Shown in pieces: positions 1 to 11,440 of a DNA stretch of 64,000 nucleotides (position 1 is its first letter; each line of letters starts with the position of its first letter). The notes below the pieces were generated by a model, which was not told the origin of the DNA, made no database searches, and saw only the letters and a program-made list of their open reading frames with translations. The position numbers and the translations under genes were made by a program. The DNA lies in assembly GCA_020698575.1 (NCBI GenBank), contig CM036244.1, positions 24,647,034-24,711,033 of the forward strand, written 5' to 3'. Origin of the DNA: Bostrychus sinensis. Lineage: Eukaryota; Chordata; Actinopteri; Gobiiformes; Eleotridae.

Positions 1-479
1 TGAATTGGGGCTTAAAGTCACACACAGCTCTCGGTGTTGATTATTGTCCTGTCGGGTTTGGCAGAACTAACACATACAGGAAGCTCCACAAGACTTAAGG
101 TGATTGTAGACATGAGGTCCTATTGATCCATTGATCATAGAAAGAATCCCACAGCTGACATGTAATAACTGTTTCGGCTGCTTTCATTAGCATAGCTCCT
201 CTGGTGCTTAAAGGTCATGACCCCTCTCATCACCCATTTCCTGCAGAGCTGATCAATGCCAGCGGTTATTGTTGTAAAACAATGGGAATCCAGCCTTAGA
301 GCTAACCATATTTTTAAAAAAAAAGGTCTACAGCAAGGCCGTAACCTTAATATACTTTAAGTAATCAACACCTAGCCCCAGTATTTTGTATGTCCCCTAC
401 CACACAAAGATCCATAGTCAATTAATTTTATACAAGACTGGTATTATTTATATCAGTAGTAACCTTAAAAGGGTTTGGG

Positions 480-1010
480 TTTAAAATGATGGGGTCATTG
501 GTTTAACTTTGAGATTAAACATAATTTGCAAAGATGGTTCACTGAAGCTGGTTAAACATTTTTCAGGACAGGCTACAGAAAATAGAGATATGGAGAATAT
601 TTGTTGTAAATATAAGAGAGCTAGTATACAGAAGCTTAAAGTTGCCTACAATGATGCCTTAAGGATTCTGCTCAAGAAGCCTAGGTCCAGTAGTGCCAGC
701 CTGCTGTTTTGTAACGCTGATGTCAGTACTTTTCAGGCACTAATGAGAAATCTGATGTACAGATTTATCTGTCACCTGAATAACTCTGAGAACAGCCTTA
801 TCCTGATGCTGGTGAATCCTAGTTTTAGTGCCGGGCGTTACCAGTCTTCGCTGTGGAAACACTGGTATAAGTGTCTTTTATCATTTTTTTTTTTTATCAT
901 TGTATGTGTTGTCTGTTGGGTATGTTTCTGTAATGATTCCTATATGGACCTTGAGTCTGATAATAAATAAATAATAATAATAATAAATAAATAATAATTT
1001 ATTGATACAA
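480..1010 (+). mobile_element. 3' end of a non-LTR retrotransposon (LINE), reverse-transcriptase C-terminal fragment
   Basis: An open frame at 509-970 encodes 153 residues. Residues about 41-123 resemble the region after the catalytic domain in fish LINE reverse transcriptases, with blocks such as KLKVAYNDALRILLKKPR, FQALMRNLMYRF and SLWKHWYKCL. This match is from memory of the family, not a search. The frame ends in a low-complexity stretch, and a TAA/TAAATAA-rich tail follows at 961-1000, as expected of a LINE 3' terminus. No catalytic FADD-type motif, endonuclease or 5' end is present, so this is a 5'-truncated, dead insertion. The Met at 509 is unlikely to be a real start. The exact clade (Rex1, CR1, L2 or similar) cannot be fixed from this fragment. 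Confidence 0.72.
961..1000. repeat. TAA/TAAA simple repeat, probable LINE tail
   Basis: The tract is built from TAA and TAAA units directly after the LINE-derived frame. It is best explained as the insertion's 3' tail. Confidence 0.75.
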
Positions 1011-1071
1011 ATAATCTCAATATATTCATATAAGTGATGTTTTGGCTCATTAGTTACACTAATGCCAGTAA

Positions 1072-1215
1072 GTGGTGGCACGGTGGCTTAATGGTTAGCA
1101 CTCTCGGCTCACAGCAATAAGGCTCCAGGTTGGATTCCTGCACCATGTGGAGTTTGCATGTTCTCCCCATGCCTGGATGGGTTTCCTCCGGTTTCCCCAT
1201 CAACCTAAAACATGT
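1072..1215 (+). mobile_element. tRNA-derived SINE
   Basis: A GGTGGCACGGTGGCTTAATG head carries an A-box-like segment (from about 1084). A B-box-like GGTTGGATTCC follows at 1128-1138, then the GTGGAGTTTGCATGTTCTCC block and a GGTTTCCTCCGG block. This order is typical of a common teleost tRNA-derived SINE. The B box differs from the GGTTCGANTCC consensus, so it is an old copy. A related, more diverged copy lies at 28080-28215. Confidence 0.8.
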
Positions 1216-1439
1216 ACAACAGGCTAATCTTTCAGCCAGATCCTGGAGAAGGGTGCCGCACTGCAGTCGGACAGGTAGGCCCAGCAGCACTGATGGATGG
1301 GTCAAAAGCAGAGAACAAATTTCTGTACAGAAACAATAAAGTATACCCTAAATACTGGCAGGCTGTAGAACATGTTAACAGAAATACTCCTCTTAGGTTG
1401 CCGTTTATTGAAAGCTGACAAGACTCATTTTAAACAATA

Positions 1440-1640
1440 ACTGGGTGGCAATAGCTCAGTCTGTAGAGATGCTTGTCCACGAACCAGAAGATTGGCGGTT
1501 CAATCCCCACTACTGGCAATGCATACTGTCATTGCGTTCTCCTTGTGTTCTTGGGTAATACACATCACTCACCACCACTGAGTGTGAATGAATAATGCAC
1601 CAAATTGTAAAGTGCTATATAGGACTAATGCATTATTATT
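1440..1640 (+). mobile_element. Second tRNA-derived SINE, with LINE-like tail
   Basis: The head reads GGCAATAGCTCAGTCTGTAG (A box near 1451) and has a B box GGTTCAATCCC at 1497-1507. The body continues with a TTGTGTTCTTGGGTAATACAC segment (consensus-like CTTGGGCAAGACAC) and a tail containing AAAGTGCTATATAGGACTAA. This is a different family from the SINE at 1072, which it follows by about 225 bp. It is old and no longer intact. Confidence 0.75.
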
Positions 1641-3339
1641 AAACATGATATATTTTTAAATGTGTATTTTGTTGTTTTTTATGAAATACACTTATATCTC
1701 AGAGACAATACTTATTATAAACATGATACTTTTTATCTTTTGAAAATAGCAAGAGACAGTAGCCAGACTGCACAGAGTGATGAGAAAGAAAGGAATCTTA
1801 ATGGCCCAAGCTGGAATATGAACCTCTATATGAGGAGCTACTGAGACTGAGATTTTAACAAATGTTTGCACAGCAGTCTGGTTAGAAGGTTAATCAATGT
1901 CTACTAGTAACCCAATGCTACTCCAGCTGTTATTTATTTATTGGTACCACAGATTATTTTAGCCTTTTGTTTCCCTCATCCAAAAAACATCCTAGTGATT
2001 TGGTTTCTTATAGGGCTGTAGTCTTGATATGTTGAGAGAGCTGTTTTCCTCACTTTTACTTTGATGGAAGCTTTTGGTTAATAGGAAACTATTTTCTTTA
2101 TCTTTCTGAGTGAATAACTATAAACTTTTGAACTAAGTTTCAGGGAGTACATTTGATAACAGCCTACAGTAGGCACTTCTCCCCTGAGATATGCTTTCAT
2201 AGTTCAGGTCCCAGATACAGTGTGGTTGCTCCTTCCGCCACGAGCTGCTCTTTTATATCTGCCTGTGAAGATGCCTTTGGCTGCTGATGAAAGGCATGGC
2301 CACATTTTCTGAGCTCCAAACTGTTCACTGTTCATCCTTGGCTGCGGGTGCTCAGACTCTCTGCTGTATTTATGCTTTTTGCTGCCATATGCCTGATCTA
2401 AAGAATTTACTGCATCCTCCAATGGCACGAAGAGCGCTCCAAAGTAAACATGCAGTAGCTGAGTGATGAGCTATTAGATGGGGTCGGGTCTTCACCTCAC
2501 TTTTTTTTTTTTTGGCATAAGGCTTTTGTATGTATGCAGTCCCAGTTCCTCATAGTGACCCAACTTGTACCATCACTATATTTCTTGTTTCTCTTTAGTA
2601 AGTAAATGCCAAAATGATGTATGGTTGTCTCTCTCAGCACATCAATTATTAATTTATATTGGTTTGCTTTCGATTACACTGTCCATGCGCTGCTATAAGT
2701 GCCAAGTAAGCTAACGCTGCACTTTCTATTTTGCAACTATTGCTGCAATCGTTCTTTTTATTGCAAGCAGATAATTACCATATATCATAAAAATATAGTG
2801 CCCAGACCTCAAGTTACTAGTTCAGGGGTAAATACTCTATTAATTGAAATGTAATTCATAATAGTAAAAAATCAATTAAAAATTCTTGAATCTACATGGT
2901 CATTAGGGCTGCTGTTATAGTTATGCACATATAGAAATTTGTTAATGTTCCAAATGTATGTATGTAACTTGTGTATCTATCATCTTGCCTGATTGACTAC
3001 TTCAAGAAATGTTCTCTGACAGTCATTGGGGCATTCTCCATCCCAAAACAACTTGAAAGTGTGGTTTCTGCTGCATAAAATCTACATCACAAACCCCTTA
3101 AATCCTATGGAGCTGTCTGGCAGGCAAGTTTCTCTCCACTGATGCTACATGTAACTCGAATCATGAGGGCCTGTCTGAGGAGGCACTACCAAGAAACAGA
3201 TCACTTTCTACTTTCCTGAATGATGAACAAAAACTAACTTAGATCTTTACAGAAGGCTATATGTTTTAGGAATTAGCTGTGAATGCGAATGTAACTGTAT
3301 CATTAATGGGAAATGTTGCTAAATCTTCTGCATATTAAG

Positions 3340-3373
3340 AAATGCACCAACCCAACTTAGGGTTGGTGCATTT
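3340..3373. repeat. Perfect 14-bp stem hairpin
   Basis: AAATGCACCAACCC at 3340-3353 is followed by the loop AACTTA and the exact reverse complement GGGTTGGTGCATTT at 3360-3373. The stem is too short for a microRNA precursor. It may be a relic of a small palindromic transposon. No function is assigned. Confidence 0.8.
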
Positions 3374-6300
3374 TGTTCTTATTTATTTGGGTTGTGCCCT
3401 TAATCCATTGTAAATTAAATTCTACATTTAATACATATTTTGGTGTGTCATATATTTGCTTTAAATTTTTAAATATAAGTTTTAAATTTGATTTATTGCT
3501 CTTTTTTTTTTTTACTTCTAACTCATTTTAAGTATGTAACAAGCGCTAGAATTTCATAACAGTTCTTTTGTGAGAGGAACAGATTAGAGAACAGAGAACA
3601 GTTATTTCCAGAGTCCATTTGGGCTGTGACCCCAGAGTTTGGAATACTACATGGCTGCAGCAGAGCACCACATTATCCTTTCTCTCTGACAGCAGTAGGG
3701 AACTAAAACAGCAGGTGAACATTTAGTTTAGGAAAGAGTTATAAAATAATCAGGCCTACTCATCTTTCAGACAGGCAGCGATGGCTTAAACTCAGAATGA
3801 TAGCAGCTGTTTTAGCCGCTTTGCTAACATAAAAGCCATAGCAAGACATTTACAGCTGTTTTATCCTTCTTCAAGATTGAAGCTGCTCCGCCTCAGAGGC
3901 GAGACTTGTCCACGCTGTGCACGATGGTTCAGTTCACTCAGAGCGGACTTTCTCTGCGAGCTCTCCGTTTAACACTTTGTGCTGTAGTGAGAGAGGTAAT
4001 GTCTTTCGCTCCACTGACAGTGTGGCTTCATTCATGTTTAGTGCAGCAGCCGATGAGCAGCCTAGTGCTGCCTCTGCTGCTGACTTGTGACCCAGCACCG
4101 ATTAGAATTACACTGAGGTAGATCTGACATGGATCGGCACTGATATCCGATAGTAGGATTGAATCAGTGAATCGCTACCTAAATCTCCACATTTTCTTGG
4201 TTTTGAAAGAATGTACTATTCCAACATCATTGCACTTTAATGTGCACTGTCAATAGTGTTCATCACTGTACTTCTAGCATTTTATAGGCCATGTTTTTCC
4301 TTTCTTTTAATATTAGCTTTATAAAAGTGCATAATTTATTACTTCTTCTGCTTTAGCTTCAGCTATTTATACAGCCAGGGTAACTTGGAGTTCTCAGCAG
4401 AGATTGATGCAACAGCAGAGTTCTGTGCTGAAAACACCAAATTATACAGCGTTTCCTCCTGGGGCTGTATTCACAAAGCTCACTGGTCCAACAGTTTGTG
4501 CTTGAAGAGGATGCATATTCTTAGAACTATGGCGCTTTCGGAGAAATGCCCTGTATAACATGGTCTCTTCATAGCAAAGACAACAACCGTTCATGATGCC
4601 TCATTCGACTGTGAGTTTAATCCACACTTGACATAGAACAAGATTTGTTTTAGGCTTTAGGCACATCCGTTTTATCTCCAATTACAAATCTTTTGGCTGT
4701 CTTCAAACTGTCTTTGATTTGGGTGGCTGCACGGATGTAGCAGTCCACAGAAACTGAGGAATTTGTATGTATGTTTATGATGATGACTATAGTTAAGGTG
4801 ACATGAGCCAAGTCTTTTTTGAGGTAAGCAGTAAAATACAACTGGGAATCTAAATCAGTCTGATCCCATAGCACAACTGCAAGCACTCTCTTGAGAATGC
4901 TTTTTGTGAACAAATGTAAACTTGACTGCTCTGCACTCAAGAGCCAAATAGGCTACAGCACACTTCTGGGACAAAGCTCCTAATCTCACGGGGCACACTG
5001 TATATATACATCTGGGAACAACTGTGGAGGCTTTTCTTTCCACTGCCTCACACAGGGGTGATTATGTCCCTGATTTGGATGCTGAGGAAATGCAATTAAA
5101 CAGATGATAGGATTGAAACGCGACAGTGCATTTGGTGCCAAGAAGTATGATTGAGAAACATGGCTGTAGAGCTACGTGACTGGCCGAAAGCACCTCTCGT
5201 CCTCTGAGTGGCTACACATCTTGTGTGGAAAATGCCACAGTCCCATCTGGGATTATTTTGAGGTAAATGGTGTGAATTCAGATAGCTGCTGGGTCTTTGA
5301 GCAGTTTTCATTTGTGCAATATGGAGCCAAGCTGTAACTGCTGTGTTAATGAATCAAAATGAATGGAAAAGCTGAAAAAGATGGCCCATAATAACACACA
5401 TGACAGAAGTAACAGTTAACAAGTCACTCTGATTCCTCCTTTGATGGGCGTGCTGTTGATTTTATGAGGCGCCCACTCACTGCATTAACAGTAGGACAAA
5501 ACTGATGAAGTCAAGGCTTTTTTCAAAAACAATATTTTTCAAAGCAATTAGCAACAAATCAAGCATCTTTTTTGGACCATGATGAACAATGTTTACTCTG
5601 ACTCCCAAAGCAGCCAGTGATTAATTGTGTGCTTGACAGTGATTTGTGTCGCTTGAATTTTGTGTGATGATCGCAGCACTTTCTTTATACACTTCTCCTA
5701 AAGCATTTTAATACTGTTTGTTTACTGTTTGGCTCTCTGTTATAAATTTGCAAAGTAAAAAACATCCCCGACAGGAAGTGGAGACTAATAATGCAAAAAA
5801 TGTTTACGCAGTTGTTTTGGTCTCATACAAGCTGTAGTCTATCACTGCCAAATGTACACAACTCCAGCTAAATTGGCTTGGTGGCATGTCTGCAATAAGA
5901 TCAAACACTCATGATTTCACATCCTTATGCTTCTTTCCGAGTGCACTTCATTGCTAGGGAACCTGAAGAGGACGAAGCTGACGTCAAATAAAGTGGTGGA
6001 GCCTGCTTGTTAAGTGAGAGTTATCAGCTCGGGTGCACTGGCTGGCATTAATGCTGAACATAATTAGCCATAATTAGAGATCTGAGCTGATGGCTAGTTG
6101 ATGCGACATGCAAAGATGGTATTTCCTGTCTGCACTAAATACTTAGACTTTCATTTTTTGTATTCATGGAGCATTCCCAAGCTCCTCAACTCCAGCTCCT
6201 TCACACTGCCACAAGAGGGCTTAGCACATGTTCCATTGATTGATCTCATTCGACAAAACACTGTGCACCTCTGCCAAGAATCTAACATGTATCTCTGTTT

Positions 6301-8010
6301 TCATGATTGAAAAAGGAAAGCTTTGAATCATCCCACATTTATTTATCAGCCCTGTCAACCCCTGTACCTGTGGATAAGGCTTCAGGGCACACGGCCAATA
6401 GCACAAAAGAGTTTTCCCCATAGAATATTCGATAAAAAAAATGGAGAAAAAACATCTAACTAGAGAGCTGATTTGAAGTATACACAATGTCAGAATTGTC
6501 AGACTCATTAGATGCAAGGGCGAAGCTGTAGAGAGTCAAAATACCCTGAGGCTGAATGTAACAATAACATGCTTATCAACATCACAAGAGTTGCCTTTCC
6601 ATAAAGATTACAATTTGTATTTGAAATAAATATTTAAATTGCTTTAGCAAAATTATAGCAATATTTGGAGGAAAGCATGTATGCAATCAAAAATTGTAGT
6701 TACTTTTTGTGTTTTGTCTTATTTTATTAAAAAAAAGTAAAAATGGACTAATTCAACACAAAATACAAGTACTACTACGTAGGATTAAGCTGGAGTTTAG
6801 AGCCATATTCGAAAGCTCTATTTAAGAAAGCACTTAAATAGACAATTTCTTTGCATAATTAACAGCCGTAATTTAATGTTAATGGAGACCTGTGCTTTTT
6901 AACTGAGTGTGAGATTCATTACAGGCTTATACATTTATTTATTTTTATATATTACTACTTTATGACATATGTTTTAAAATGTGTTTCACTTTTTAAAGAA
7001 AACAATATTTACATTTCAAATAAGCTGAACATTGAAACTAAATATATTCAGCATTCCTATGATCCACTTTTAGGTCCCAACCAACCATTTGAGTTCCACA
7101 GATGTAAACCAGTGGGAGCTTGAAAATAGCGATTGATTGGTTTCCTCAAAAGCAACAACAGAAAATCACATTTTGCTTACTGTAATTTTTCAAAAATTAG
7201 CTTCATATTTTTGGGAAACAGCATAATTAGATGCATGTGTTAGGAGCTAAGAGTACAGTTTCTCTTCAATAATATTCCAGTTAGAGTGCGTTCTGGATTG
7301 ACAGGCTCTGACTCTCGTGTCTGCATCAACTTCTCAGCCTCTGATCGCAGAGATCCACAACAGTACCATGAGACACAGTGGTTTAGATTTGTCAACGTTC
7401 ATGGAATCAGCTCATACAGTTGGGGACGTCTGCGGCTCAGAAGGCAGAGCAATTACATCAAGAGCTCCTCCTGTCCATATGTCAAAGTGTCCTCAGGCGA
7501 GACGCTCAACCCCAAGATGCTTCAGGAGGGCAGGCCAGTGTTTTTGCAAAGCAGCCCCAATTTGGGTTCCCATTAACATGGGAAGATGCTATATGTGCAC
7601 TCCAACTGACTGTAATTTCCATGTAAATTTCCAATTCGGGTTTAAATGAGTGCTTTCTCTGCTGACGGTATTTAGACTAGCATGGCTCAAGGAGATATCA
7701 CATCTCCGTCCACAAGCTGGGACTAATTAACAAAAGCAGCCCAGACAAACCCATATCTCAGTGTTAGTTTTTTCCAGTTTATAATTATTAGCCGCGGGAC
7801 GTGATTAATGCCGGCTTACAGAATTATTTAAAAGACTATAAGGGATTGGGTGACTGGCAATGTGTGTTTATTTAATATTGCATCAATCCTCCTTAGCCAT
7901 TTATTTTCAAGGTGCAAAACATGGAAAGTCTCATTTCAGCAGATCATATTTACATGTACATGCTGTAACTTTGTTGGACAAATAAGCATAACGATTAATA
8001 GCCGGATATA

Positions 8011-8312
8011 CAGTCATTGGCCACATTATTAGATACACCTGTTCAAATCCTTCTTAATGCAAATGTCAAGGGATTACTTGGATCTTCACGTTACCATATC
8101 TGGGTAAATGGATAATAGTCTAACAATTCTTTGGTGAAAATGCTTTGTTGATACCAGAGGTCAGAGTAGAATGGCTTGGTTTTGTCAGGTTTGTCTTTAG
8201 AATACATAATCTCATACTTAACTGCATTAAGTGCTGGCATGTGATTTGTTTAGAAGATATTAGCATTTAGAAGAATTTAAACAGGTTTACCTAATAATGC
8301 AGCCAGCAAGTG
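8011..8312. mobile_element. Internally deleted Tc1-like element with TA flanks
   Basis: The left end CAGTCATTGGCCACATTATT and the reverse complement of the right end, CACTTGCTGGCTGCATTATT, form inverted ends that continue with ACACCTGTT/AAACCTGTT. Both ends are flanked by TA (8009-8010 and 8313-8314), as expected for Tc1/mariner insertion. The interior keeps a short piece resembling the transposase stretch TTGATACCAGAGGTCAGAG. At about 302 bp against roughly 1.3-1.6 kb for full elements, it is a deletion derivative and cannot move on its own. Confidence 0.75.
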
Positions 8313-9867
8313 TATGTGCTATGTGGCTCTAAAGATTTGAGGCAGCTATTTAACCGCTTTGGGGAATACAGAGTCTAGCATTACGGCAATAAGTTGGCTT
8401 GCCAGGTCTTTGGCACAACCGGTCGACACCTCCCGCTCCACTCGCCCACAGGAGCTCAAGGCAAATCAAGTTTATTACAGCCGCTAATTACAATTACTGT
8501 CTCAAAGGGTTTCATATGAAATAATATATGAAAATGATGAATGCAAATGGCAGCCGCAACCTAAGACCCTTGGTATAGACAAGTGGACCCCCCACAAGCA
8601 GGGATAATTAATGGTAAGGAGGGGAAAACCTTAGGGAAGGATGTAGGCAAAAGGATTTTTTTTTTTTTTTTCAGTAAATTTATGTAGTAGAAGTATTAAC
8701 AGTATTTATAAGCAAATTTAATAATCTAAACTTCTTGTATAGAATGTTTGTAATTTAGCAACATCTAGTGGTGAAATCCCAGTAAATAAACACTTAATTT
8801 ATCTGGCTGCTGAATCTCTACAATGCAACAGTCTTGAGACTCAATGTTTTCCTTGTCCATTCAAGCCTGACTGCAGCACAGACTGACTCCACAGGAAAGA
8901 ATTCGCTGTCTATTGGTAAAAACTAAGAAAAATGTCTTTAAAGGACAGCTCAAATGTGCCATTTTTGTGCATATCATTCTTAAAAGGTTTTAAAACTACT
9001 TTACAATTTATGATGACCTGGATGTATGAACACTTTTACAGACATCCTTCTTCTACTGTATATCATTACCAAGCCTGATATGCAGACAAACATGTGATTA
9101 AGATGAGCAAATAATGTCATGAAGAAATAAATAGAGAGGCTTGCATCAGGAAAGCATCCAGTGTAAACCCATGCTAAGTTATTGCATGCTGATTTGAAAA
9201 AGTGATTGGCTGGTCTACACCAGTTGAATTAATGGCTGCCAATAATACAGAGAATGTGGATGTTCCAGGGCTGTTCCAGGGCTGTGGCTCTATACAAAGA
9301 AACTGCCCAATGAAAAATTAAAAATTAAAAACAAGTCAGTAGTATAAATTTATATATGATTTGTGGACATTTGGACACTTGAGACTCACTGTCTCCCATC
9401 AGAAATTTAAATCAAAAATTAAAAATCCTATATTCAACAATTGTGATTTCTCCCACAGGGGAAATTCATCAGCTAGAACTATGTTTAGCATCTGTGCTTA
9501 GTAACAGATCCACAGCTGGACACTCCCCTGTATTCCTGAAGCACAGATTTTTTTTTTTTCTACAGATGAACATATGTTATAGAGAATCACAGCACAGACT
9601 CTGTTAATGAATTGCCAACACAAGTAGTACTTTACTGCAGAACATGATGTTACTGCCTTTTAAAGCTAGTAAAGACTTTGTATCCATTAAGTTGTAATAA
9701 GACTACACCAAAATATTTTTACATTTTCAAATGTTTCTCCAGGATTAGACAATAATATTTTAAGTAGATTTCTGAAAACCAATCTGTCTTTGGCCATGCG
9801 CCTGTAACTAACTAATCCCATCTCTGCACTTTACACTACTATTACACTGTTCTGTTACAAGTGATTA

Positions 9868-10230
9868 GACCGATCATGCATGACATTACTGGTGGTCATG
9901 TTAAGTGTTATGACCACCTGGCTAATATGCAGCTGCAATACACAACAAACTGTGATACACTGACACCTTTCTATCAGAACCAGCATTACCTTATTCAGCC
10001 ATTTGAGCCACAGCAAACCAGAAACGTCTCTAGCCATCACAGCTTGGCCCTTGTCAAACTCACTCAAATCTGTACACATGCCCATTTTCCTGCTCTTAAC
10101 CGATCAACTTTGAGGACAAAATGTTCACTTGCTACCCAAATATATCCCACTAACTAACATGTGTCATGATGAGATAACCTGTGTTACTCACTTCACCTGG
10201 CAGTGGTCATAATGTTATGCCTGATTGGTG
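9868..10230 (-). mobile_element. Internally deleted Tc1-like element with transposase N-terminus, minus strand
   Basis: The right end reads, on the minus strand, CACCAATCAGGCATAACATT. The left end GACCGATCATGCATGACATT is its inverted partner. TA flanks both ends (9866-9867 and 10231-10232). A minus-strand frame starting at 10085 gives MGMCTDLSEFDKGQAVMAR, which matches the N-terminal start of fish Tc1 transposases. It then loses homology, so most of the helix-turn-helix domain and the entire DDE domain are deleted. It is a non-autonomous remnant. Confidence 0.75.
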
Positions 10231-10899
10231 TATACTAAAAGTGAATTATATTAAAAGATGTTTTTTGTTCTATTTAATAAACTTTTCCTTATCCCCTTTA
10301 CTTTATTTTTTCTCAGTACAATATCAAGACCAGTGTTTTTGAGACATGAAAGTAATCACATTAAAGAAAACACACGGGAATTTGCTTCGAGTTTTTAAGC
10401 TTTTACTCGTCTGTAGCCAAGAAATCTATTCAGCAATGCTCCAGAATTAAGCTTCACGGGTATTAGAAAACAAACATAAATTGATTTCTGCAAATTGCGA
10501 ATGTATAGCTTCTTTTATCGGTGAAGAATTGTGCTTTTATGAGTGCAGGGTAAGGTTAAATATGTATTTAAATGATGTGTTACTTATCCGTGGTGTTTTG
10601 CTGAATTTGTTTCTCACATTAAAAACAGAATCGGGTCAGACTTTACTGGCTGCTCATGCGCATATGGGAGCGATGGCACAGTTGACAATTTGAGCAGAGG
10701 TTAGGAGGTGATTTTACCATGGGCATGTTTTGCAAAAGGACAACCTCAAGGATAGGCTATCAGGTTAGGGCATCCAGATTTCTCAAGTGTGGTTTAAGGC
10801 ACAACCAGCCCAAGGTCAGGAATGGGACCGATGCGCTCTCATTTCCTACTACTGCAATGACTCACACCAGATTGGTATATCACTGTCGGCTTGGCATCT

Positions 10900-11160
10900 C
10901 TGTCAGTCTCCAGTTGGACCCTGGGCACCTGCGTCAGCGCGCAATCCCTCTAAATAAGTGGGCCCACTCATTGCTCATTTGTCGCCTTAGAGGTGATTGT
11001 GCAATAAGGAGAGGAGGTGAGTTAAAAAATAATTAAAGAAAAAAAAAAAAAAAAACGAAAAAGCCCCCATCCAGCTGCAAAAGACGCGCTGCTCGTTTAA
11101 AAAGCGCTCCGCAAAAAAAGTCCTCTCCACTCTGCGCGTTCGTGAGGGGGGCATTGATCC
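10900..11160 (+). promoter_or_regulatory. gabra3: CpG-rich putative promoter of gabra3
   Basis: CpG dinucleotides cluster sharply from about 10930 to 11440 (for example GACGCGCTGCTCG, TGCGCGTTCG, TCCGCGTG), whereas the surrounding tens of kilobases are CpG-poor. The cluster leads directly into the putative first exon. A TTTAAAAAG run near 11096 could act as a weak TATA-like element, but a TATA-less CpG promoter is equally plausible. An A-run sits at 11039-11055. The assignment to gabra3 is inferred from order and strand. The start site is not fixed. Confidence 0.5.
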
Positions 11161-11440
11161 GCGTGTGACACATTAGCGCGGGAAAAGCAGCCCCCGGGTT
11201 CTATAGGGTTTGTCCCTCCTGACCACGCCAATCTGAGGTGGGTAAGAGGGAGGAGGGGGGTAGGAAGGTTAGTTTGAGGAGGGCGAAGCAGCGGGGAGAG
11301 GACGCCGATTCCCTGATTATTTCACCGCTGGAGAAGAGAAGGGGGAAAAAACACGTCCAAAGCCACGGCGGACGCGGAGCACACACGTCAGAAGCTCATT
11401 AACGAGTGGAGAGACAGAAGACAGCGCTGGTTTCCTTCTG
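11160..11440 (+). other. gabra3: Putative gabra3 exon 1 (5' UTR), start approximate
   Basis: The block is CpG-rich and contains no ATG from about 11150 to 11440, as suits an untranslated leader. It ends in a strong donor, TTCTG|GTGAGC, with GT at 11441-11442. The coding exon at 41555 has a 21-nt untranslated lead behind a good acceptor, so at least one upstream exon is required, and this is the best candidate seen. An ACACGTCA CRE-like half-site lies at about 11384-11391. The left boundary is a guess; transcript data would set it. Exon 1 could instead belong to another transcript. Confidence 0.5.

Larger units (their letters stand above)
1..11089. other. Upstream flank of the gabra3 promoter, no host gene seen
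   Basis: I see no host exon here on either strand. Open frames are short and scattered, without convincing splice sites or recognisable domains. What can be identified is repeat material: a LINE 3' tail (about 480-1010), two tRNA-type SINEs (1072-1215 and 1440-1640), and two internally deleted Tc1-like elements (8011-8312 and 9868-10230). There are also T-rich or A-rich runs at 2501-2513, 8657-8672 and 9550-9560. The rest is unassigned AT-rich sequence. It is called upstream only because the gabra3 exons lie to the right on the + strand. An unseen 5' exon further left cannot be excluded. Confidence 0.6.

Noticed and set aside
1440..1515. Possible functional tRNA gene
   Set aside because: A and B boxes are present, but the cloverleaf is not intact and a SINE body follows.
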